Shown one piece after another: positions 9,450 through 16,045 of a stretch of DNA of 64,000 nucleotides. This stretch comes from PALSA-1316 sp964499365 (GTDB taxonomy: Bacteria > Nitrospirota > Thermodesulfovibrionia > Thermodesulfovibrionales > UBA6898). The number at the start of each line of letters is the position of its first letter. Position 1 is the first letter of the stretch. The stretch lies in the NCBI GenBank assembly GCA_964499365.1, contig CAZCKU010000001.1, forward strand, positions 372,001-436,000, in the 5' to 3' direction. A program made the position numbers and the translations under genes. The notes beneath the pieces were generated by a model. The model saw only the letters and a program-made list of their open reading frames with translations. It did no database searches and was not told the origin of the DNA.

Positions 9450-9869
9450 ATGAAACAGGCCGGAAAAATAATTTATCGCTATTACGGTCATCGGAACGGC
9501 CAGGGCTCCCAGGCTGTCCTCCTCAGGTTGACCCTCGTGTCAGATGACGACGAGAAGACCCTCCAGTCAGGCGGACTCAGGCATCTGCGCCTCAGGAGGA
9601 TCGCCCGTCTTACGAAAGAGGCTGCTGAGCACGGCGTGCTTCTTGGGTACGAAGACCTCTCGATGTTGCTTCTGACATCCCTTGCGACTCTCAAAAGGGA
9701 CATATCCTGTCTTGAGGCTGCTGGTCTTGAAGTGCTCCTGAGAGGAAGGCGGAAGAAGAGACAGTGCAGGGCAGAAGAGCCGCCTGCAGTGCTTCAGAAA
9801 ATAGATTCAGGTCAGCACCGTTCTCAGGCAGCCGCCAGGCAGTTCCTGCAGCAGGAAAGGGCCGTGTGA
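9450..9869 (+). CDS. DUF1670-like helix-turn-helix protein
   Basis: A 139-residue basic protein. It has a segment AVLLRLTLVSDDDE, then RIARLTKEAAEHGVLLGYEDL followed by a sequence resembling a winged-helix recognition helix (SLATLKRDISCLEAAGLEV) and a basic tail (RGRRKKR). This matches my recollection of DUF1670, a family of putative DNA-binding proteins, though normal members are longer at the N-terminus. Its stop overlaps the GTG start of the beta-barrel gene (GTGA at 9866-9869), so the two are translationally coupled. A local transcription regulator of the barrel/cytochrome genes is a reasonable inference. Confidence 0.55.
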   Translation: MKQAGKIIYRYYGHRNGQGSQAVLLRLTLVSDDDEKTLQSGGLRHLRLRRIARLTKEAAEHGVLLGYEDLSMLLLTSLATLKRDISCLEAAGLEVLLRGRRKKRQCRAEEPPAVLQKIDSGQHRSQAAARQFLQQERAV

Positions 9870-12040
9870 CGCAGAGTATCCGGAAATACATCGGCTGTCT
9901 GAGGAATGCGTTTGACTTGAGGTTGTCTGTCATTGCAGTTCTGATGCTGGCCGTGTCCCTGTTGTCTCCTTTGCAGGCCTTCGGGAGGGAGAGGGTAGAG
10001 CTGCCCAAAAAGCCCCAGTTGTACGGGCTTGTCAGTCTTGAGTACGACCGCTACTGGGGTGGCAATGTGAACGGCATCTCTTCAGTCAATGGCGCTTCCG
10101 GCTCATCGTCCTATTCGTATCTCATCCAGCAGTACGAGCTTGGCGTCCGGGGTCCTATCGCTGATCCAAGGCTTGCCTTGTATGATGTGAAGGGCATGTT
10201 CACCAAGAGGACAGGCGACAGCACCTATACCACCAAGGGTCTCGATGTTTCTTTGACACTTCTGGGCGGGGTCCACTCTGTCCGGAATCCCAAATATGCG
10301 TTTCTTCTCTACATGCCTAAGCCGATCACCCTGACCTATTCGACGTTTAAGGGCAGCGACTATAAAAATACCAGTTATGGCGTCAGGGCGTCCTATTACC
10401 TTCCCCTGCTCTTCAGATTTTTCTCCGAAGGTAAATTTGTGAGTGTTGACAGTATCTACAGCCAGACGACGAGGACGAAGTACGGGCAGCAGAACAACAG
10501 CAATCGTAATAATAACGGCAATGGCAATGGCAATGGCAACGGCAATGGCAATGGCAATGGCAATGGCAACGGCAACGGCAACGGCAATGGCAACGGAAAT
10601 GGCAATGGCAATGGCAACGGCAATGGCAACGGAAATGGCAACGGAAATGGCAATGGGAACGAGAATGCCGGAAACCAGAGGCGCAATAATAACAGAAACA
10701 ATGCAGAAAGCGGTCTTGTAGTTCCCTTTCCTTTTTTTGAATTTGACTATAACAAGACGAGCTACAAGACCTCCGACGAAAATCTGGAGACCTCAAACTT
10801 CGACGCGCGGGCCACTATCAGAGGGAAGGCATACCGCTATGTTCTCAGCTATAACACCTATGAGGTCCATACTGAACTTCGGGGGCTGGCTGTCGACCAG
10901 TCTATCAGAACCAGCAGGATAAGGCTCGAGGCAAATAACCTGATAAAACAGTTTATTGTGGACACCAATGCAGATTATCTGATGACCCGCCTGTCATCTT
11001 CGTTCAGCCTGAATTCGCTTGCCCGGCGTGAATTTCGTGCAGGTCCCGATACCACCTACAACGTCAGGTTCGGTCTGAGCTATCAGGATAGTGATAACTC
11101 CCGGGCTGCATCCCTGAATGCTCTCGGAGAGATGAACAAGAAACTTTCACCAAGCCTCTTTTCGACAACGAGTCTTTCGGGAATTGTGCGCGACGGCAGG
11201 AGTTCTCTTGACAGCACAGGCCTCCTCATTTTTCAGGACAGGAGCAGGATTCAGGAGGGTTTTTCGTATGAGCTGACGCTCGCCGAAAAGTTGAGCTATA
11301 CCGGACTCACGGGCCTTATCCTCAGGGCCGGTGCAAGCATCGGGCTTTCGAACGAGGGAATTCCCTACAGTGTCGATCTTGCGTTTTCTACCACGAAGTG
11401 GAAGAATTTCAGCGTGAACGGGTCTATCGTCTACAGCGCATCGCCGGCAGCGGCAATTCAGTCCGGCACCGGCACCCCGTTCTTTTCCGGCACCGGTTCT
11501 TCGTCTCTCTACCGTACGGAAGGCATGGCAAAACGATATGACGCCTCTCTGGGGCTGACCTCGAGAATTGCATCCAATATTGTGGGTGAGGTCTATTTCA
11601 CCCGCTCCGATGTTAAGGAGGCGAACGGACATGATAGTCATGAGACAATCGACCGCCTAGACCTGAGGGCAAATTGGTATTATCAGATGCACAGATTGAC
11701 CCTGTCTGCGTATGGTTCCGATACGAAGACTTTGAACAATGGCATGCGCCAGCGTGGCCGGACGTACGGTTTCACCACCCTCTACTCGACCAATTTCGCG
11801 CGGAACCTTTCTTTCCAGCTTATGCTGAATTACGCAAAGAGAAAGGATAAACACGATCTCGGCCAGGAGATTGAAGAATCAGAGGGCGTTCTGAATGCAC
11901 GACTGAACTGGAGCTACCGGAAGATTGTCCTGACTGCAGAGTATGAGGCCAGAAAGATCCAGATTGGTTCGGTGGACAAAGGTATCAATCACCGGGTCTA
12001 CCTGAAGGCAACCCGGTTCATTGGGGCAAGTGGTCAGTAA
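9866..12040 (+). CDS. Outer-membrane beta-barrel protein with Asn-Gly repeat
   Basis: A 724-residue exported protein. I choose GTG 9866 because it overlaps the upstream stop and is preceded by AGGAAAGG; a longer frame from 9764 runs inside the upstream gene. After a signal sequence (MLAVSLLSPLQAFG) the protein shows alternating aromatic/polar beta-strands, e.g. YGLVSLEYDRYWGG, and ends in strands finishing with HRVYLKATRFIG, typical of large outer-membrane barrels. No CXXCH. Residues about 217-265 are an uninterrupted Asn-Gly tract. In porin-cytochrome conduits a barrel houses a multiheme cytochrome; the neighbours make that role plausible here, unproven. Confidence 0.7.
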   Translation: MTQSIRKYIGCLRNAFDLRLSVIAVLMLAVSLLSPLQAFGRERVELPKKPQLYGLVSLEYDRYWGGNVNGISSVNGASGSSSYSYLIQQYELGVRGPIADPRLALYDVKGMFTKRTGDSTYTTKGLDVSLTLLGGVHSVRNPKYAFLLYMPKPITLTYSTFKGSDYKNTSYGVRASYYLPLLFRFFSEGKFVSVDSIYSQTTRTKYGQQNNSNRNNNGNGNGNGNGNGNGNGNGNGNGNGNGNGNGNGNGNGNGNGNGNGNGNGNENAGNQRRNNNRNNAESGLVVPFPFFEFDYNKTSYKTSDENLETSNFDARATIRGKAYRYVLSYNTYEVHTELRGLAVDQSIRTSRIRLEANNLIKQFIVDTNADYLMTRLSSSFSLNSLARREFRAGPDTTYNVRFGLSYQDSDNSRAASLNALGEMNKKLSPSLFSTTSLSGIVRDGRSSLDSTGLLIFQDRSRIQEGFSYELTLAEKLSYTGLTGLILRAGASIGLSNEGIPYSVDLAFSTTKWKNFSVNGSIVYSASPAAAIQSGTGTPFFSGTGSSSLYRTEGMAKRYDASLGLTSRIASNIVGEVYFTRSDVKEANGHDSHETIDRLDLRANWYYQMHRLTLSAYGSDTKTLNNGMRQRGRTYGFTTLYSTNFARNLSFQLMLNYAKRKDKHDLGQEIEESEGVLNARLNWSYRKIVLTAEYEARKIQIGSVDKGINHRVYLKATRFIGASGQ
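10516..10660 (+). repeat. Hexanucleotide repeat coding Asn-Gly
   Basis: About 24 tandem six-base units (GGCAAT, GGCAAC or GGAAAT) inside the beta-barrel gene. Changes in unit number keep the reading frame, so slippage would alter the length of the Asn-Gly loop rather than switch the gene off. Third-position variation (AAT/AAC, GGC/GGA) shows the tract is not a very recent expansion. Confidence 0.9.
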
Positions 12041-12045
12041 AAAGA

Positions 12046-13077
12046 ATGAAACTATGGAGGCTGGCAGTTAGCATGACCTGTCTGTTGAGTGCCTGTGCCC
12101 CTGCTATAGAGCAGGCACGGCTCGATACAACGGCGTATGAGGCGATTACCTGGCCGGGGGCCCCTGAGAAGCCGCGCCTAAAGTACCTCTGGGCCCTGCA
12201 GCAGGTTGGGGCCGTGGACAGTCAGGATCAGGACTCCCTGGGGCAGGTCGTCACCGGGAGCGTGACGGAAGATCTGCAGCGGACCAACAGGCTGGTGAGG
12301 CCGCAGGCGGTCTATGTCGACGACCGCAGATATTACATTGCCGATCCCGGAGCCATGAGGGTAACGGTCATCGAGAGGCAGTCGCTGGATGTCCTGCATA
12401 TAGCCTACGCCCGGGCCGACAGCCTCGAATATCCTATCGGTGTCGTAGCAGATGCGGGTGGAAACATCTATGTTGCCGACCCTGAACTGGGCAAGGTGAT
12501 CGCCTACAACGCCCAGGGGTCTTTCCTCCATTTCTTCGAGGGTGGGATAACCCGGCCGACAGGTCTTGCAATAGACCGGGCCCGGAATATCGTTTATGTT
12601 GCCGACAGTCTTGGCCACTCAGTGCATGCCTACGGGACGGATGGCAAGCGGAAGCAGACCCTGGGACGGCGGGGAGAGGGTGATGGAGAGTTTAACTACC
12701 CGGGCCATCTTTTCGTTGATCAGCAGGGCAGACTGTATGTCACGGACTTTTTGAACTTCAGGATCCAGATATTTACCCCGGATGGGCAGTTTCTGAAGAA
12801 ATTCGGCAGTGTGGGCGACAGTTATGCTGCCCTGGACAAGCCGAAAGGTGTTGCGGTTGACACTGAGGGCCATATTTATGTGGTTGATGCTGGACGTGAC
12901 ATGGTCAAAATATTTGACCAGGAGGGAAGGGCGCTGCTTTTCTTCGGGGAGACCGGACACAGGTATGGCCAGTTTTATCTCCCCTCGGGCATTTTCATAG
13001 ATGCACAGAATATAATATATGTTGCCGATACGATTAACATGCGGATACAGGCGTTCCGTTTTCTCGGTGGTAATTAG
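12046..13077 (+). CDS. NHL-repeat (beta-propeller) lipoprotein, second copy
   Basis: A 343-residue protein with lipobox LLSAC. It is a paralogue of the protein at 5046: both have a WPG/WPLPP..PR.KY stretch after the signal and the same propeller blades (VYVDDRRYYIADPG, GNIYVADPELGK, GRLYVTDFLNFRIQIF, GHIYVVDAG). It begins five bases after the beta-barrel stop, so it is in the same transcript. Likely an envelope binding protein working with the barrel and the cytochromes. Its TAG stop is also the first three bases of MITE-like copy A. Confidence 0.8.
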   Translation: MKLWRLAVSMTCLLSACAPAIEQARLDTTAYEAITWPGAPEKPRLKYLWALQQVGAVDSQDQDSLGQVVTGSVTEDLQRTNRLVRPQAVYVDDRRYYIADPGAMRVTVIERQSLDVLHIAYARADSLEYPIGVVADAGGNIYVADPELGKVIAYNAQGSFLHFFEGGITRPTGLAIDRARNIVYVADSLGHSVHAYGTDGKRKQTLGRRGEGDGEFNYPGHLFVDQQGRLYVTDFLNFRIQIFTPDGQFLKKFGSVGDSYAALDKPKGVAVDTEGHIYVVDAGRDMVKIFDQEGRALLFFGETGHRYGQFYLPSGIFIDAQNIIYVADTINMRIQAFRFLGGN

Positions 13078-13204
13078 TGCCTGTGTATAAAGTAGGGTTT
13101 GTCATCCTCGGGCCTGACCCGGGGATCCAGAATATATTGAAAACACTGGATTCCCGATTAATAACTTCGGGAATGACGGACAAAAGAAGAGCATATGCAC
13201 AGAC
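13075..13204 (+). mobile_element. MITE-like repeat, copy A
   Basis: Left end GCCTGTGTATAAA (13079-13091), right end CATATGCACAGAC (13192-13204), an imperfect inverted pair. The core carries GTCATCCTCGGGCCTGACCC on the left and ATTCCCG...CGGGAATGAC on the right. The left end overlaps the stop of the NHL gene. Same family as copies at 30612, 32638, 37901 and 43265. Confidence 0.75.
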
Positions 13205-13228
13205 CCTGATTAGGGTGGAGGATTGGTC

Positions 13229-14005
13229 ATGAAAAAGCTGGTTTTGATGGGTTGTATGGTTGCGGGAATGATGCTGATCTGGGGCATGAAGCCGGCCTCG
13301 TCCGCAGTCGGCAACCTCACTGCTCCAAACAAACATAACCTCTCGGCGGTTTCAGGGACCTCAGCATATCGCGCCCAGTCCGAGTCACAGATATGCATAT
13401 TCTGTCATACCCCTCACACTGCCCTGTCCGAAGGTCCGCTCTGGAACCACCGGCTCTCTACTGCATCCTATACAGTGTCCGTCAAGCCGGGTGTTACCGG
13501 GACCCAGCTCTCCTCGCCGCTGAATCCCCCTGACGGGTCGTCGAAGCTCTGCCTGAGCTGCCACGACGGCACCGTTCCCCTGGGTGCTGTCCAGAACACG
13601 GTTTTTTCGATGAGGACCGTGGGGCTTGGTCCCCTGACCGGCAGCAGCGTCATCGGGACAAATCTGAGCGGCCATCACCTGATATCGATCGAATATAACG
13701 GCAATCTGGTTACTGACAAGCAGGCGCAGTGCGGTACGATATCCATGAAACTGGCAGCTCCCCCCGGGGCACCCTATCTGCAGCCGACGCATAACGTATA
13801 TACGCCGGCGTGTGCCGACCCTGACGGCTGTTCGGACCCTGCCAACTGGTATTCCGGTGTTCAGTGCACCTCCTGCCACGACCCGCACTATGACCAGACC
13901 TCGGGCGTCACCAAATTTCTGAGGGACACCTCCGCGGCGCAGGGCGGCTGGCCCTGGCTCGTTTATGATAATTTATGCATGCATTGTCATGCAGCCTGCC
14001 CGTGA
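13229..14005 (+). CDS. Four-heme c-type cytochrome (paralogue 2)
   Basis: A 258-residue exported protein; the ATG at 13229 follows a GGTGGAGGA RBS. Signal peptide to about SSAVG. CXXCH motifs: CIFCH (TPHT), CLSCH (DGTVPLGA), CTSCH (DPHY) and CMHCH five residues from the C-terminus. Flanking words match paralogues 1 and 3. Four non-heme Cys also occur (including ACADPDGCSD) before the third heme site and could form disulfides. It starts just after MITE-like copy A, so its promoter may lie in or beyond that element. Next gene starts 19 bases downstream. Confidence 0.85.
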   Translation: MKKLVLMGCMVAGMMLIWGMKPASSAVGNLTAPNKHNLSAVSGTSAYRAQSESQICIFCHTPHTALSEGPLWNHRLSTASYTVSVKPGVTGTQLSSPLNPPDGSSKLCLSCHDGTVPLGAVQNTVFSMRTVGLGPLTGSSVIGTNLSGHHLISIEYNGNLVTDKQAQCGTISMKLAAPPGAPYLQPTHNVYTPACADPDGCSDPANWYSGVQCTSCHDPHYDQTSGVTKFLRDTSAAQGGWPWLVYDNLCMHCHAACP

Positions 14006-14024
14006 TGAGGTTAAGGAGAAGGAG

Positions 14025-15119
14025 ATGATTCAGAAGATGATGATTTGGTTCAGGCGGACCTGGCTGCTTCAGGCGCTGCTCATATTGGCAGCAATATCGG
14101 TTCCGGCTGTCGCAAGCTATGCTGCGTTCGGCGCGTCGACTCACCTGGACAGGTCCAAAAACCCCGGGGGGTGCGCATCCTGCCACAAGGGCCACGGCAA
14201 GCGCGGCACCCCGATGCTTGCAGCGTCATCGAAACAGGAGATGTGCTTTACCTGTCACGGTCTCTCTCTGTCGGCCACGGCGGGAGCGGCCCGGACTGAT
14301 ATGCAGTCTGTCTTCAACAAGCGGTATAGGCATCCGGTTGTCGAGTCGGGCGGTCTTCACCGGCCGATAGAGGAGCTTCCGGAAAAGAATCCAGGCGCCC
14401 AGCGGCATGTCGCCTGTGAAGATTGCCACAAGACTCACGAGGTGACACCCGGGAAACCGTACACCCGGGTTAAGGGTTATTCCAGGGCCCGTGCGAGAGT
14501 TAAGGAGGCACGGGAGGAATATGAGGTCTGTTACAACTGCCATGCCGACAGCGCAAACCTCTCTTTGACATCGAAAAACAAACGGCTTGAGTTTGATCAG
14601 AGTAATCTATCCTATCACCCGGTGGAGGCACCGGGGAAGAATATGCGCGTGCCCAGTCTTGCCGGAGGTCTGAACGTCATGAGCACGATCACCTGCTCCG
14701 ACTGCCACGGCAATGACGACCAGTATGGCCCCCGCGGACCCCATGCCTCGAATATCGCCGGTATGCTGCGTTTTGAATATTCAAAAAATGAGACTGCGGA
14801 ATCACCCCTTGCCTACGCGCTCTGTTATACCTGCCATGACCGCAACAGTATCATGAATAACGAGAGCTTCAAGACACATAAGGAGCACGTGGTATACAAC
14901 CATATACCGTGTGCAGCCTGTCATGTATCGCACGGCACTGAAAAAAATCAGCACCTTATCGAATTTCCAACGAGCTTTGTCGGGTTTATCCCGCTTCCGA
15001 CCTATATGCCTGCTCTTGACGGCAAACCCACCTGTCTGCTAAACTGCCACGTTTCAGGAAAGGATGTGCTGCACGACAATGCCTTTTACGCTGCGCGTGC
15101 GGTGCAGAGAATAAAATGA
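14025..15119 (+). CDS. Multiheme c-type cytochrome, 7 CXXCH plus one CX3CH
   Basis: A 364-residue exported protein; ATG 14025 has AAGGAGAAGGAG directly upstream, whereas an in-frame ATG at 13965 lies inside the previous gene. Membrane-spanning leader TWLLQALLILAAISVPAVAS. Motifs: CASCH (KGHGKRG), CFTCH, CEDCH (KTH), CYNCH, CSDCH, CYTCH, CAACH (VSH), then CLLNCH, a three-residue spacing. The His-containing spacers (HKGH, HKTH, HVSH) resemble doubled-CXXCH cytochromes. Probably an electron carrier linking the four-heme paralogues on either side. Whether the CX3CH site carries heme cannot be told from sequence. Confidence 0.83.
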   Translation: MIQKMMIWFRRTWLLQALLILAAISVPAVASYAAFGASTHLDRSKNPGGCASCHKGHGKRGTPMLAASSKQEMCFTCHGLSLSATAGAARTDMQSVFNKRYRHPVVESGGLHRPIEELPEKNPGAQRHVACEDCHKTHEVTPGKPYTRVKGYSRARARVKEAREEYEVCYNCHADSANLSLTSKNKRLEFDQSNLSYHPVEAPGKNMRVPSLAGGLNVMSTITCSDCHGNDDQYGPRGPHASNIAGMLRFEYSKNETAESPLAYALCYTCHDRNSIMNNESFKTHKEHVVYNHIPCAACHVSHGTEKNQHLIEFPTSFVGFIPLPTYMPALDGKPTCLLNCHVSGKDVLHDNAFYAARAVQRIK

Positions 15120-15166
15120 CCTGAAATTGAGGTGTATTGCTTATATATATAGTACATAGGAAAATG

Positions 15167-15189
15167 GCAATTAATGGCATATTAATTGC
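15167..15189. promoter_or_regulatory. Perfect palindrome upstream of four-heme cytochrome
   Basis: GCAATTAAT (15167-15175), spacer GGCAT, ATTAATTGC (15181-15189): a nine-base perfect inverted repeat 36 bases before the ATG. Size and placement fit a dimeric regulator's operator. It has no T-run, and a terminator role is unlikely. Confidence 0.4.
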
Positions 15190-15224
15190 ACGGATAATGA
15201 TAGAAAATTAATGAGGAGAGCTAC

Positions 15225-16007
15225 ATGATGCGAAAAAACAGTCTTTTGATGATTATGATGCTGGTCAGTTTGGTGGTAATTTACACAATGACTGCGCAAA
15301 ATGCCGCAGCTAGGGTCCAGGGAGGGTTGCACGACCTGTCCATTTCCGGGACATCTCCTTTTGCTTCAGGCAATACCGAGGAGGTTTGCGTATTTTGTCA
15401 TACCCCTCATCATGCCACCACAACACAGTCTTACGGTACCAATCCGAACACTATCGGTGCTGCTGCCAATATATCGACGTTCCTCTGGAACAGGGCGATT
15501 CCGGTTCGCGCATGGACACCATACACCAGCACGACACTCCAGGCCAATACCGCCGGCGGCCCTGGTACCCTTTCACTGCTCTGCCTCAGCTGTCATGATG
15601 GTATTGGCGCCATGAATGTGCTGACCAACAACCCCGGTACAGGGGCACCTGATCAGCCGGTCGGCGTTAACCAGTTCGGCGATTTCGCAGTCAGCGATCC
15701 CAGTATCGGAAGGCTGAATGTCGGTGAAGGCGTATGCGTTGGCGATAACTGCGCCTCTGGCGGCGGCAATCTCCAGAACGACCACCCCATCGGCTTCAGC
15801 TATGATGTTGTTCAGCCTTTGGATAGCGGTCTGCAGCCTGTCGGATCTATACCGGCAGCGATCCTGAATCGGCTTAACCTTACCTCAAACCGCTCGGTTG
15901 AGTGTTCGACATGCCATGATCCTCACCTTGACAATCTCGGGGGAACGAATTTCCTGGTATTATCCAACAATAACAGCGCCTTATGTCTGGGCTGCCATAT
16001 TAAATAG
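15225..16007 (+). CDS. Four-heme c-type cytochrome (paralogue 3)
   Basis: A 260-residue exported protein starting MMRKNSLLM after a GAGGAGAG RBS. Signal peptide to about NAAA. CXXCH motifs: CVFCH (TPHH), CLSCH (DGIGAMN), CSTCH (DPHLD) and CLGCH two residues from the C-terminus. Same architecture as paralogues 1 and 2, with a longer insert between the second and third sites (contains CVGDNC). A palindromic operator candidate precedes it. The propeller/FG-GAP gene follows 38 bases downstream. Confidence 0.85.
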   Translation: MMRKNSLLMIMMLVSLVVIYTMTAQNAAARVQGGLHDLSISGTSPFASGNTEEVCVFCHTPHHATTTQSYGTNPNTIGAAANISTFLWNRAIPVRAWTPYTSTTLQANTAGGPGTLSLLCLSCHDGIGAMNVLTNNPGTGAPDQPVGVNQFGDFAVSDPSIGRLNVGEGVCVGDNCASGGGNLQNDHPIGFSYDVVQPLDSGLQPVGSIPAAILNRLNLTSNRSVECSTCHDPHLDNLGGTNFLVLSNNNSALCLGCHIK

Positions 16008-16045
16008 GAAAGTACATTTATGACAGGTATATACAGGAGGATGCA

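Noticed and set aside
9764..9865. Longer N-terminal extension of the beta-barrel gene
   Set aside because: It runs inside the DUF1670-like gene in another frame and lacks a signal; the GTG at 9866 gives a proper signal peptide, an RBS and a coupled start.
10413..10796. Minus-strand frame rich in Cys/His opposite the Asn-Gly tract
   Set aside because: It is the mirror of the hexanucleotide repeat, which gives a long open frame on both strands by composition.
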